Source: Rhizobium sp. CF122 (GTDB lineage Bacteria; Pseudomonadota; Alphaproteobacteria; Rhizobiales; Rhizobiaceae). Taken from it: DNA of 64,000 nt. The position numbers and the translations under genes were made by a program. Below the pieces are notes generated by a model. That model had not been told where the DNA came from. It was given only the letters and a program-made list of their open reading frames with translations, and did not search any database. Within the stretch, counting starts at the first letter, position 1; each line of letters starts with the position of its first letter. This document shows positions 34,261-43,345 of the stretch, in pieces. The DNA is taken from NCBI RefSeq assembly GCF_000282035.1, contig NZ_AKKA01000080.1, forward strand, positions 62,001 through 126,000. The letters run 5' to 3'.

Positions 34261-35367
34261 ATGTATGTTGCTGTCAAAGGGGGCGAGGCCGCCATTGCCA
34301 ATGCCCATCGCCTGCTGGCGGATCGCCGTCGCGGCGACCGTTCGTTGCCGGCTATCGGTATCGATCAGATCGTCGCGCAGCTGGCGCTGGCCGTCGACCG
34401 CGTTATGGCCGAAGCCTCGCTCTACGATCGCACGCTCGCGGCTCTCGCCGTTCGCCAGTCGCGGGGTGATATGATCGAAGCGATCTTCCTTCTCCGCGCC
34501 TACCGCACGACGCTGCCGCGCTTCGGCTATAGCAAGCCGATCGACACCGCCCGCATGAAGATCGAGCGCCGTGTCTCCGCCACCTACAAGGATCTTCCGG
34601 GCGGCCAGCTGCTCGGCCCGACCTTCGACTATACGCATCGCCTTCTCGACCCGTCGCTGTTGACCGACGAAGCCGTCGGGGAGCCGACACTCCGCGATGC
34701 CGAAACCGGCCGTGTCATGCGCGTTTCGGAAATCCTCGGTGAGGAAGGCCTGATCGAGGGCGACGGCGAGATGCCCGAGGATCACGAGATCGGCGACCTG
34801 ACGCGCGAGCCGATGGAATTCCCAATGACCCGCGATCTGCGCCTGCAGGCGCTGGCTCGCGGCGATGAAGGTTTCCTCCTGGCGCTCGGCTATTCGACCC
34901 AGCGCGGCTACGGCCGCAACCATCCCTTCACCGGCGAAATCCGCATCGGTGAAGTCGAAGTGGAGTTCGATGTTCCTGAACTCGGCTTCGCGGTCTCGTT
35001 CGGCACGATCCAGGTTACGGAGTGCCAGATGGTCAACCAGTTCAAGGGTTCGTCCAAGGCACCGCCGCAGTTCACCCGCGGCTATGGCCTGGTGTTCGGC
35101 CAGAGCGAGCGTAAGGCAATGTCCATGTCGCTTGTTGATCGCGCACTACGCGCCGAAGAGCTCGGCGAGGACATCACCGCTCCGGCGCAGGACGAGGAAT
35201 TCGTTATCTCGCATTCAGACAACGTTCAGTCGACTGGCTTCGTCGAGCATCTGAAGCTGCCGCACTATGTCGACTTCCAGGCGGAACTCGATCTGGTCCG
35301 CCGCATGCGCAGCGAATTCGAAGCCGGCCGCATCGGCGGCGACGGCACCATCAAGGAGGCCGAATGA
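34261..35367 (+). CDS. phnI: C-P lyase core subunit PhnI
   Basis: The 368-residue PhnI is the nucleosidase that, with PhnG, PhnH and PhnL, replaces adenine of ATP with phosphonate. The protein begins MYVAVKGGEAAIANAHRLLA, as PhnI does, and carries FLLRAYRTTLPRFGYSKPID and the GRNHPFTGEIRIGEVEVE segment. It overlaps phnJ by ATGA. Confidence 0.96.
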   Translation: MYVAVKGGEAAIANAHRLLADRRRGDRSLPAIGIDQIVAQLALAVDRVMAEASLYDRTLAALAVRQSRGDMIEAIFLLRAYRTTLPRFGYSKPIDTARMKIERRVSATYKDLPGGQLLGPTFDYTHRLLDPSLLTDEAVGEPTLRDAETGRVMRVSEILGEEGLIEGDGEMPEDHEIGDLTREPMEFPMTRDLRLQALARGDEGFLLALGYSTQRGYGRNHPFTGEIRIGEVEVEFDVPELGFAVSFGTIQVTECQMVNQFKGSSKAPPQFTRGYGLVFGQSERKAMSMSLVDRALRAEELGEDITAPAQDEEFVISHSDNVQSTGFVEHLKLPHYVDFQAELDLVRRMRSEFEAGRIGGDGTIKEAE

Positions 35368-36245
35368 CCGATCTAGCTACCTACAACTTCGCCTATCTGG
35401 ATGAACAGACGAAGCGCATGATCCGCCGCGCGATCCTGAAGGCGATCGCCATACCCGGCTATCAGGTGCCCTTTGCCTCGCGCGAAATGCCGATGCCCTA
35501 CGGTTGGGGAACCGGCGGCGTGCAGGTGACGGCCTCGATCATAGGTCCGGACGACGTACTGAAGGTCATCGACCAGGGCGCCGACGACACCACCAATGCC
35601 GTCTCGATCCGCGCCTTCTTCCAGAAGGTCGCAAACGTCGCGGTGACGACCCACACGAAGGATGCGACGATCATTCAGACGCGCCATCGCATCCCGGAAG
35701 AAAAGCTCGGCCCCAATCAGGTGCTGGTCTACCAGGTGCCGATCCCCGAGCCGCTGCGCTTCCTCGAGCCGCGCGAGACCGAAACACGCAAGATGCACGC
35801 GCTTGAGGAATACGGCCTCATGCATGTGAAGCTTTACGAGGACATCGCGCACAACGGTCGCATCTCCAAAACCTACGCCTATCCGGTCAAGGTCGCCGGC
35901 CGCTACGTCATGGATCCGTCCCCGACGCCGAAGTTCGACAATCCGAAAATGCACATGTCGGACGCGCTGCAGCTTTTCGGGGCAGGGCGCGAGAAGCGCA
36001 TCTACGCCGTCCCGCCTTACACCGAAGTCGTCAGCCTCGATTTCGAGGACTACCCCTTCGAGATCCAGCGCTTCGGCAAGCCTTGTGCACTCTGCGGCGC
36101 TGAAGAGGTTTATCTCGACGAAGTGATCCTCGACGACAAGGGCGGGCGCATGTTCGTCTGCTCCGACACCGACCATTGCGAAGACCGGCGCGCCCACGGG
36201 CATGTCGGCGAGATGTTGGCACCCAATCAGGAGGCTGCCCAATGA
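35364..36245 (+). CDS. phnJ: Alpha-D-ribose 1-methylphosphonate 5-phosphate C-P lyase
   Basis: The 293-residue radical-SAM enzyme that breaks the carbon-phosphorus bond. Residues match E. coli numbering exactly: cluster cysteines C241, C244 and C266, catalytic C272, and the radical-bearing G32 in PGYQVP. All key residues are intact, so the pathway should be functional. Overlaps phnI and phnK by ATGA each. Confidence 0.97.
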   Translation: MTDLATYNFAYLDEQTKRMIRRAILKAIAIPGYQVPFASREMPMPYGWGTGGVQVTASIIGPDDVLKVIDQGADDTTNAVSIRAFFQKVANVAVTTHTKDATIIQTRHRIPEEKLGPNQVLVYQVPIPEPLRFLEPRETETRKMHALEEYGLMHVKLYEDIAHNGRISKTYAYPVKVAGRYVMDPSPTPKFDNPKMHMSDALQLFGAGREKRIYAVPPYTEVVSLDFEDYPFEIQRFGKPCALCGAEEVYLDEVILDDKGGRMFVCSDTDHCEDRRAHGHVGEMLAPNQEAAQ

Positions 36246-37018
36246 GCGACACCCCGCTTCTCAAAGTCAATGACGTCTCGAAGTTCTACGGCAACCGCAT
36301 CGGCTGCCGGAACGTCTCCTTCGAGCTCTGGCCCGGCGAAGTGCTCGCCATTGTCGGTGAATCTGGCTCGGGCAAGACCACGTTGCTCAACTGCATCTCG
36401 ACCCGTCTGATGCCGACGACCGGCAGCGTCGAGTACCATATGCGTGACGGCGCCTATCGCGATCTCTACCGCATGAGCGAGGCCGAGCGCCGCTTCCTGA
36501 TGCGCACCGACTGGGGTTTCGTGCATCAGAATCCGGTTGACGGCCTGCGCATGACGGTCTCTGCCGGTGCCAATGTCGGTGAGCGCCTGATGGCGATCGG
36601 CGACCGCCACTACGGCAACATCCGCTCCACCGCCGTCGACTGGCTGCAGCGCGTCGAGATCGACGAAGGCCGTATCGACGATCAGCCGCGTGCTTTTTCG
36701 GGCGGCATGCGCCAGCGTCTGCAGATCGCCCGCAATCTGGTCACCGGCCCGCGTCTGGTCTTCATGGATGAGCCGACGGGCGGCCTCGACGTGTCGGTGC
36801 AGGCCCGCCTACTCGATCTCGTCCGCGGACTCGTCAACGATCTCGGCCTTGCGGCGATCATCGTCACCCACGATCTCGCCGTCGCACGCCTGCTGTCGCA
36901 CCGCATGATGGTGATGAAGGATGGCCATGTCATCGAGCACGGGCTGACCGATCGCGTCCTGGACGATCCGCGCGAGCCGTACACACAGCTCCTTGTTTCC
37001 TCCATCCTGCAGGTCTGA
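36242..37018 (+). CDS. phnK: C-P lyase ATPase PhnK
   Basis: A 258-residue ABC-type ATPase that binds the PhnGHIJ core and is needed for turnover. Walker A GESGSGKTT and signature FSGGMRQRLQIARN are intact. It resembles oligopeptide-type ATPases but is not linked to a permease here. The ATG at 36242 overlaps phnJ by ATGA; 64 bases separate it from phnL. Confidence 0.95.
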   Translation: MSDTPLLKVNDVSKFYGNRIGCRNVSFELWPGEVLAIVGESGSGKTTLLNCISTRLMPTTGSVEYHMRDGAYRDLYRMSEAERRFLMRTDWGFVHQNPVDGLRMTVSAGANVGERLMAIGDRHYGNIRSTAVDWLQRVEIDEGRIDDQPRAFSGGMRQRLQIARNLVTGPRLVFMDEPTGGLDVSVQARLLDLVRGLVNDLGLAAIIVTHDLAVARLLSHRMMVMKDGHVIEHGLTDRVLDDPREPYTQLLVSSILQV

Positions 37019-37082
37019 TCGCGAAAGCCGTTCGGACTCCGGCTACAGGGGTCCTTGGCATGCGAAACTAAGGAAAGAAATC

Positions 37083-37793
37083 ATGGCAACGCCACTCGTT
37101 ATTTCTGAAGTCGCCAAGAGCTTTACCATGCACCTGCGCGACGGCATCAAGCTGCCGGTCGTTTCGGACGTGTCCTTCTCCGTTGCGTCAGGCGAATGCG
37201 TCGTCCTTGGCGGCCCGTCGGGCATCGGCAAGAGCTCGCTGCTCAAGATGATCTACGGCAACTATGTCGTCGACAGCGGCCAGATCCTCATCAAGCATCA
37301 CGACAAGATCGTCGATCTGGCAACGGCCGACCCGCGCACGATCATCGATGTGCGCCGCCACACGCTCGGCTATGTCAGCCAGTTCCTGCGCACCGTCCCG
37401 CGTGTCGCGGCAATCGACGTGGTCGCCGAGCCGCTGGTCGCCCGCGGCGAGAAGGCGGAAACGGCGCGGGAGAAGGCCGCAACCCTTCTCTCGAAGCTGA
37501 ACCTGCCCGAAGCGCTCTGGCAGCTGCCGCCCGCCACCTTCTCCGGCGGCGAGCAGCAGCGCGTCAACATCGCCCGTGGCTTCATCACCGAGCATACGGT
37601 GCTGCTGCTCGACGAGCCGACGGCCTCCCTCGATGCCAAAAACCGCGCCGTGGTTGTCGGCATGATCGAGGAAAAGAAGAAGGCGGGTGTCGCGCTCCTC
37701 GGCATCTTCCACGATGAGGAAGTGCGCGAGGCCGTCGCCGACCGCATTCTCGACGTCCAGAAATTCTCGCCGCGAAAGACAATCGCCGCATGA
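37083..37793 (+). CDS. phnL: C-P lyase ATPase PhnL
   Basis: A 236-residue second ABC-type ATPase of the C-P lyase system. Walker A GGPSGIGKSS, signature FSGGEQQRVNIARG and Walker B VLLLDEPTASLD are present. AAGGAAAG precedes the ATG at 37083. Its stop overlaps the hexapeptide-transferase start (ATGA). Confidence 0.95.
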   Translation: MATPLVISEVAKSFTMHLRDGIKLPVVSDVSFSVASGECVVLGGPSGIGKSSLLKMIYGNYVVDSGQILIKHHDKIVDLATADPRTIIDVRRHTLGYVSQFLRTVPRVAAIDVVAEPLVARGEKAETAREKAATLLSKLNLPEALWQLPPATFSGGEQQRVNIARGFITEHTVLLLDEPTASLDAKNRAVVVGMIEEKKKAGVALLGIFHDEEVREAVADRILDVQKFSPRKTIAA

Positions 37794-38404
37794 GCCGCAA
37801 GATTGGCCTAGAGCCCTATTTTCATGAAACCGCTTCCGTGAAGAATGCCACCTTTGGCCGCTTCACGGAAGTCTCGGAGCGCTGCCGCATCGAAGAGGTC
37901 GAGTTCGGCGACTACTCCTATGTCATGCAGGATGGCGCGATCTGGTGCGCGACGATCGGCAAGTTCGTCAACATCGCCGCTTCGGTGCGCATCAATGCCA
38001 CCAACCACCCGACCTGGCGCGCGACGCTGCATCACTTCACCTATCGCGCCGCCGACTATTGGTCGGATGCCGATATGGAGACCGATTTCTTCGAATGGCG
38101 CCGCTCCAACCGCGTCGTTATCGGCCATGACGTCTGGATCGGTCACGGCGCCACCATTCTACCCGGCGTCAAGGTCGGTAACGGCGCCGTCATCGGCGCC
38201 GGCGCGGTCGTCTCCAAGGATGTCGCCCCCTACACAATCGTCGGCGGCGTCCCCACCAAGCTGATCCGCGAACGCTTTCCCAAAGAGGTCGGCGAACGCA
38301 TGGACAAGCTAGCCTGGTGGGATTGGGAGCATGACCGCCTGCGGATCGCCCTGCAGGACTTCCGGAACCTGAGCGCGGAAGATTTTCTCGCGCGCTACGA
38401 ATAG
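37790..38404 (+). CDS. Hexapeptide-repeat transferase of phosphonate clusters
   Basis: A 204-residue left-handed beta-helix acyltransferase-like protein of the group found in C-P lyase clusters (chloramphenicol acetyltransferase-like). The C-terminal coil repeats read VIGHDVWIGHGATILPGVKVGNGAVIGAGAVV. Coupled to phnL by ATGA. E. coli has the unrelated GNAT enzyme PhnO in this role; whether this enzyme acylates aminoalkylphosphonates is a guess. Followed by a hairpin. Confidence 0.88.
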   Translation: MSRKIGLEPYFHETASVKNATFGRFTEVSERCRIEEVEFGDYSYVMQDGAIWCATIGKFVNIAASVRINATNHPTWRATLHHFTYRAADYWSDADMETDFFEWRRSNRVVIGHDVWIGHGATILPGVKVGNGAVIGAGAVVSKDVAPYTIVGGVPTKLIRERFPKEVGERMDKLAWWDWEHDRLRIALQDFRNLSAEDFLARYE

Positions 38405-38412
38405 CGACAAAA

Positions 38413-38434
38413 GCCCCTGAGTTTGCTCAGGGGC
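38413..38434. terminator. Hairpin terminator ending the phnG-to-transferase operon
   Basis: GCCCCTGAG and CTCAGGGGC form a perfect nine-pair stem around TTTG. The T-tract is better on the minus strand (CTTTTGTCG), so it may also stop the small gene at 38493 converging from the right. Confidence 0.7.
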
Positions 38435-38492
38435 CATTCCTCGACGTTTTGGTCAGCGAAGGCCGGCCTCCTACGGCAGGCCACGCCTTACC

Positions 38493-38705
38493 CTATGGAT
38501 TTGGGTTCTTCGCCAATTGCCATTCGCCGGTCTCGTCCGGCTCTACACGCTTGTTGCCGCGGTAGAAGATCGGCAATCCGGTCTTTTTATCCATGGAGAA
38601 GCGGCTGGGCGTGAACTTTTCGTCCTCGTGTCCTCGGATGGCGAGGCCGAGTGCCTCCTTAAACTTCCCGGCGTTGCACAGGCTTTTGAAGAGAGTCCGA
38701 TCCAT
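38493..38705 (-). CDS. Small hypothetical protein inside the phosphonate cluster
   Basis: A 70-residue polar product beginning MDRTLFKSLCNAGKFKEALG, with no signal or membrane segment. TGGAG lies upstream of the ATG at 38705 and a terminator-like hairpin follows its end. It runs against the phn genes. I do not recognise it; codon pattern and flanking signals make it a plausible real gene. Confidence 0.5.
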   Translation of the reverse strand: MDRTLFKSLCNAGKFKEALGLAIRGHEDEKFTPSRFSMDKKTGLPIFYRGNKRVEPDETGEWQLAKNPNP

Positions 38706-38897
38706 CGCTTTACTCCAGCATCCTCGATGTCCCTTGAGTTGCCTGCCATCGACCGGTGATCGGGTCAACTGTCAACGACCGACTTCGAGTGCAATCGCCA
38801 GCCGGCTGCGATTGGCAGGACCTCTCTGCATGTTGTTTACGCGGCACACAACCTGGCCGGATTTCGGCGGGCCGCCAAAGCCTCGATTATGACAGTC

Positions 38898-38915
38898 CTT
38901 ACACAAAACTGACAT
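38898..38915 (+). promoter_or_regulatory. Putative Pho box upstream of phnC
   Basis: CTTACAC-AAAA-CTGACAT differs from the PhoB consensus CTGTCAC-N4-CTGTCAT at three positions and keeps the 11-base repeat spacing and the A-rich spacer. It lies about 65 bases before the phnC start. Confidence 0.65.
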
Positions 38916-38978
38916 TGGAGCTTCATCAACCGGGACTAATGCACTCCCTCATATCGCGTTTGGACTATGAGGAAGAGC

Positions 38979-39827
38979 ATGATGTTCGAGCTGAAGAATG
39001 TCACCCGCCGTTTCGGAAACAAGACCGCCGTCGATTCCGTGACGCTCGACATTCCTCAGGGCCAGATGGTCGGCATCATCGGCCGTTCCGGCGCCGGCAA
39101 GTCCACGCTTCTGCGCATGATCAACCGCCTGCAGGAACCGACGTCAGGCTCGATCCATTTTGCCGGCGTTGAGGTCTCGAGCCTCCGTGGTCAGGCCCTG
39201 CGCAACTGGCAGCGTGATTGCGCCATGATCTTCCAGCAGTTCAATCTCGTTCCGCGTCTCGACGTGTTGACCAACGTCATGCTCGGCCGTCTGAACCATC
39301 GCTCGACCGCAATGAGCCTGCTCGGCATCTTCACCCGCCAAGAGCGCATTCATGCGATCGCAGCTCTTGAGCGCCTCGGTATCGAGCAGACGGCACTGCA
39401 AATGGCTGGCACCCTTTCCGGCGGCCAGCAGCAGCGCGTCGCGATTGCCCGCGCCCTGATGCAGAACCCGAAGATGGTGCTTGCCGACGAGCCGATCGCC
39501 TCGCTCGATCCGCTGAATGCCAAGATCGTCATGGACGCGCTACGCGACATCAACGAGCGCGAAGGCATCACCGTCGTCACCAACCTTCATACGCTGGATA
39601 CCGCCCGCAACTACTGCGAACGTATCGTCGGCATGGCCGCTGGCCGCGTCGTATTCGACGGCAAGCCGTCCGAGCTGACGGCCGATGCCGTCAAGCAGAT
39701 CTACGGCACCGACAAGGATGGTGCCGGCATCGACGAGACGATGACCTCGACGTCGATCAACATTCCCGCGGCTGCAGCCGCCCAACAATCCGCCGGTTTG
39801 CAATCGCTGGCGCTGGCCGGTCTCTGA
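38979..39827 (+). CDS. phnC: Phosphonate ABC transporter ATP-binding protein
   Basis: Energises high-affinity import of phosphonates, and in rhizobia also phosphate (PhoCDET). About 282 residues with Walker A GRSGAGKST, signature LSGGQQQRVAIARA and Walker B. Starts at 38967, 38979 or 38982 are possible; AGGA six bases before 38979 favours it. The C-terminal 35 residues are alanine- and threonine-rich beyond the usual ATPase end. Confidence 0.94.
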   Translation: MMFELKNVTRRFGNKTAVDSVTLDIPQGQMVGIIGRSGAGKSTLLRMINRLQEPTSGSIHFAGVEVSSLRGQALRNWQRDCAMIFQQFNLVPRLDVLTNVMLGRLNHRSTAMSLLGIFTRQERIHAIAALERLGIEQTALQMAGTLSGGQQQRVAIARALMQNPKMVLADEPIASLDPLNAKIVMDALRDINEREGITVVTNLHTLDTARNYCERIVGMAAGRVVFDGKPSELTADAVKQIYGTDKDGAGIDETMTSTSINIPAAAAAQQSAGLQSLALAGL

Positions 39828-39917
39828 GAGGGGCGGCCTCGATCGTAAGCCCGCGTTATGGGCACATTTCTTCTTAACCAGAGATCGCCGGGGACGCCGG
39901 TCAATCAGGAGAGTACC

Positions 39918-40823
39918 ATGTTGAAGAAAGCACTCTTTGCCGCGACGGCGCTGTTTGCGCTTGCCGGCATCTCGCATGCTGCAGACCTCAAGGAATTCCG
40001 CGTGGGCATTCTCGGTGGCGAGAACGAAACCGACCGCCTGCGCAACTACGCTTGCCTGGCCGACCACCTGAAGACCGAGTTCGGCTTCGAGAAGGTTTCG
40101 CTCTTCCCGGCTGCTGATTATGACGGCGTTATCCAGGGTCTGCTCGGCGGCACGCTCGACTTTGCAGAACTCGGCGCTTCGGGTTACGCTGCAATTGCCA
40201 TCAAGAACGACAAGGCTGTTACCCCGATCCTCACGACGGTCCAGAAGGACGGCTCGACCGGCTACCACTCGATCGGCCTGGCTCTGAAGTCCGCGGGCAT
40301 CAAGGACATCAAGGACGCCAAGGGCAAGAAGCTCGGCTACGCCGATCCGGACTCCACCTCGGGCTACCTCATTCCGCTGACACAGATCCCGAAGGACACT
40401 GGCATGCCGAATGACCAGTACTTCGCTTCCACGCAGTTCAACGGCGGTCACGAGAACAACCTTCTCGCTGCCTACGACGGCAAGGTCGACATCGCTGTTG
40501 ACGACTCTTCGGGCATCGGCGATTTCAAGGACGGCTACACCTCCGGCACCTTCCGCAAGGCTGTCGACAAGGGCACGGTAGACCCGAACAAGCTCGTCGA
40601 AGTCTGGCGTTCGCCGCTGATCCCGAACGGTCCGCTCGTTGTTCGCAACGAACTCGGTGCTGACTGGCAGGCAAAGCTCACCGACTTCTTCATGAAGCTC
40701 CCGGCAAAGGATGCCAAGTGCTTCGCAGCCATCGAAGGCGGCGACTACCAGGGCTACACCAAGGTTCAGCCTGACTTCTACAACGCCATTATCGACGCTC
40801 GTAAGGCTGCCATCGGCGGTTGA
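39918..40823 (+). CDS. phnD: Phosphonate-binding periplasmic protein
   Basis: A 301-residue PhnD/PhoD family binding protein with signal peptide MLKKALFAATALFALAGISH cut before ADLKEFRVG. The stretch EFRVGILGGENETDRLRNYACLADHL is typical. CAGGAG precedes the ATG at 39918. A strong hairpin with a T-tract directly follows the gene inside the operon. Confidence 0.94.
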   Translation: MLKKALFAATALFALAGISHAADLKEFRVGILGGENETDRLRNYACLADHLKTEFGFEKVSLFPAADYDGVIQGLLGGTLDFAELGASGYAAIAIKNDKAVTPILTTVQKDGSTGYHSIGLALKSAGIKDIKDAKGKKLGYADPDSTSGYLIPLTQIPKDTGMPNDQYFASTQFNGGHENNLLAAYDGKVDIAVDDSSGIGDFKDGYTSGTFRKAVDKGTVDPNKLVEVWRSPLIPNGPLVVRNELGADWQAKLTDFFMKLPAKDAKCFAAIEGGDYQGYTKVQPDFYNAIIDARKAAIGG

Positions 40824-40841
40824 ACGATCCTGATAGCTGGA

Positions 40842-40868
40842 GGGCGGCCGTTGCAGGCCGCCCTTTTT
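40842..40868 (+). terminator. Intercistronic terminator after phnD
   Basis: GGGCGGCC and GGCCGCCC pair perfectly around GTTGCA and are followed by TTTTT: a textbook rho-independent terminator between phnD and phnE. It must be partly read through if phnE1 and phnE2 share the phnC promoter. Confidence 0.8.
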
Positions 40869-40892
40869 CCTGCGAAGAAAGCGGACACCTTC

Positions 40893-41864
40893 ATGACACT
40901 TGCCGATCCCACCGCCCACGCGCCGACCACGCCGCAAAGCGCCCGTGAAATCGGTGACGCCTGGAGCAAGATGGTGGCCCGCCGCCGCTTCTATACCGGC
41001 CTCGGCCTGGTGATCCTGTTTGCCGCCTTCGTTGCCTCGCTGCGTTTTGCCGATGAAAGTAATGCCGGCCATTTCTTCGAGCGCCTGCCGCATCTCTTCG
41101 ATTTTTTGAGCTGGCTCATTCCAAAGGATTGGAATGACGTCTGGCGCGCCCTGTTCGACATCGCAAGCCCGACCCAGAGGACCGGTGAGGAGTATAATTT
41201 CGCCGAGGGTCGCGTCTATGTCTGGGGCGGCTTCTATATCCCCGAATATTTCGAGCTGATGATCATCACGATCAACGTCGCGCTCGTTTCGACGATCATC
41301 GGCTTCATCTTCGCCGTGCCGCTGAGCTTTCTCGTGGCCCGCAATCTGGCGCCGTCCAATCCGCCGCGCATCATCGCCAAGCGTCTGACCGAACTCCTCC
41401 GCGCCTTCCCCGAGATCGTCATCGCCGGCCTGTTTTCAGCCATCCTGTCGATCGGTCCAGTTGCCGCCATCATCGCTGTCAGCCTGCACACCATCGGTGC
41501 GCTCGGCAAACTCTTCTACGAAGTCGTCGAAAACATCGACATGAAGCCCGACGAGGGCATTAAGGCCGTGGGCGCCAGCTGGTCGGAGCGCGTGCGCTTC
41601 GCCGCCATGCCGCAGGTCATGCCGAACTTCGTCTCCTACGCACTGCTGCGCCTTGAGATCAACGTTCGTGCCTCCACCATCATCGGTGCGGTCGGCGGCG
41701 GCGGCATCGGCGAGGAGCTGAAGCTCTCCATCTCGCGCGGTTTCGGCGCCAAGACGATGGCGCTCGTTCTCCTGCTTTTCATCACCATCGTTGCGGTCGA
41801 CCAGTTCTCCGCATGGCTGCGCCGCCGCCTCGTCGGCGAGCACGCCTTCCTTCTGCAGCATTGA
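40893..41864 (+). CDS. phnE: Phosphonate ABC transporter permease, first
   Basis: A 323-residue inner-membrane permease. Helix one is near residues 35-50, followed by a 70-residue external loop and the conserved core with LTELLRAFPEIVIAGLFSAIL and the EAA loop VGASWSERVRFAAMPQVMPN. The ATG at 40893 is preferred because a TTG at 40851 lies within the phnD terminator. Works as heterodimer with the next gene. Confidence 0.93.
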   Translation: MTLADPTAHAPTTPQSAREIGDAWSKMVARRRFYTGLGLVILFAAFVASLRFADESNAGHFFERLPHLFDFLSWLIPKDWNDVWRALFDIASPTQRTGEEYNFAEGRVYVWGGFYIPEYFELMIITINVALVSTIIGFIFAVPLSFLVARNLAPSNPPRIIAKRLTELLRAFPEIVIAGLFSAILSIGPVAAIIAVSLHTIGALGKLFYEVVENIDMKPDEGIKAVGASWSERVRFAAMPQVMPNFVSYALLRLEINVRASTIIGAVGGGGIGEELKLSISRGFGAKTMALVLLLFITIVAVDQFSAWLRRRLVGEHAFLLQH

Positions 41865-41872
41865 GGTCCGCC

Positions 41873-43213
41873 ATGACGGTGATCGACGCCAACCGGATGC
41901 ACGAGATCGAGCAGCGCTACCCGGAATATTTCAAACGTTCCTTCCAGCAGCGCTTCGGCGGCCTGATGATCGTGATCGCGACGCTTGTCTATGCGCTTTA
42001 CGCAACCTGGTTCTTCGACTTGCCGAAGCTGCTTGCCGATGCCCATTGGGAGCGCGTCGGCCTCTATCTCAGCCAGTGGGTAAGCTATGATGTACAGCCC
42101 GAATTGCGCATCGGCGATGACGGCATCACGATCAAATATCCGCGCTTCTCGCCGCTTGGCGACAACCCGCATCCAGATTGGGTCATCAACAATCCGGATG
42201 GCAGCGTCACCGTGTCGGTCAGTGACAGGGGCCGCACGGTCACGGTCTCCAAGACGGAGACGGTCGTCACCGCCCGCGGCATCAGCGTCCCGGTGGAAGT
42301 CTCCGGCGGCGCGCCGAAGGTCATCGGCCCTGTGCCGAGCTGGATGACGGTCTATGACGACAACGTCCTGGCCGATCTCGGCTTTGCCGGTGACGTCAGT
42401 ATCTCGGTCGATCGCGTGAAGGTCCGCAAGCGATTCCTCGGCTGGGCGAATTTCGTCTTCGACACCCAGTCCCCCTTCTTTGACAAGCCGGTGGGCGAGG
42501 TGCTGAGCCTGATCGTTTCGGGACCGGAACTGAAGCCCGGCCAGTCCAACCTGTCGCTTGCCTTCGACAATATCTGGCATAACAGCGCCTGGCAGCACGG
42601 CGACGTCTGGACCAAGCTGTTCCAGACCATCGTGATGGCCTTCCTGGGAACGCTGCTCGGCGCGTTGCTCGCTTTCCCGCTGGCGTTTCTGGCTGCGCGC
42701 AATATCACCCCGAACAAGGTACTGAACCAGGTCCTGAAGCGCTTCTTCGACTTCCTGCGGTCGGTCGACATGCTGATCTGGGCGCTCTTCCTGACCCGCG
42801 CCTTCGGCCCCGGTCCCCTGGCCGGCTCCGGCGCGATTTTCCTCACGGAAACCGGCACGCTCGGCAAGCTCTATTCCGAAGGCCTGGAGAACGTCGACAA
42901 TAAGCCGCGCGAAGGCATCAAATCGACCGGTGCCTCCACCGTGCTCACGCATCGCTACGGCATCATCCCGCAGATCGTTCCGGTTTTCGTCAGCCAGACG
43001 CTCTACCAGTGGGAATCGAACGTCCGTGGCGCCACCATCATCGGCGCGGTCGGCGCCGGCGGTATCGGCCTCAAGCTTTGGGAGGCGATGCGTACCAACG
43101 CCAACTGGGAAAATGTCGCCTATATGGTGCTGTTGATCCTCATCGTCGTTTTCCTGTTCGACATGGCCTCGAACGCGCTGCGCCATCGATTGATGGGCAC
43201 CAAGGCACACTGA
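41873..43213 (+). CDS. phnE: Phosphonate ABC transporter permease, second, with large periplasmic insert
   Basis: A 446-residue permease, well above the usual 260-290 for PhnE. Helix one is at about residues 31-48; residues 50-240 form an external insert containing beta-rich runs (GSVTVSVSDRGRTVTVS); then the permease core follows with LKRFFDFLRSVDMLIWALFL and the EAA loop. Starts eight bases after its partner. Long second PhnE subunits are known in rhizobial phoCDET/phnCDEE operons; the role of the insert is unknown. Confidence 0.92.
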   Translation: MTVIDANRMHEIEQRYPEYFKRSFQQRFGGLMIVIATLVYALYATWFFDLPKLLADAHWERVGLYLSQWVSYDVQPELRIGDDGITIKYPRFSPLGDNPHPDWVINNPDGSVTVSVSDRGRTVTVSKTETVVTARGISVPVEVSGGAPKVIGPVPSWMTVYDDNVLADLGFAGDVSISVDRVKVRKRFLGWANFVFDTQSPFFDKPVGEVLSLIVSGPELKPGQSNLSLAFDNIWHNSAWQHGDVWTKLFQTIVMAFLGTLLGALLAFPLAFLAARNITPNKVLNQVLKRFFDFLRSVDMLIWALFLTRAFGPGPLAGSGAIFLTETGTLGKLYSEGLENVDNKPREGIKSTGASTVLTHRYGIIPQIVPVFVSQTLYQWESNVRGATIIGAVGAGGIGLKLWEAMRTNANWENVAYMVLLILIVVFLFDMASNALRHRLMGTKAH

Positions 43214-43345
43214 AAAAAGCGCAGGATCGTTCGGGATCATCATCATTCTGTCACGGAAATCTTTTAGCCGGAAGCCAGCTTGCGGCGGCGGTCAAATCAC
43301 TGAAGACTGCAATCCGCATTCCGAACGATTCCCAGGATACGAGCC

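Noticed and set aside
43248..43254. CTGTCAC before the DUF1045 gene as a third Pho box
   Set aside because: Only one half-site; the partner at 11-base spacing (ATCTTTT) does not match.
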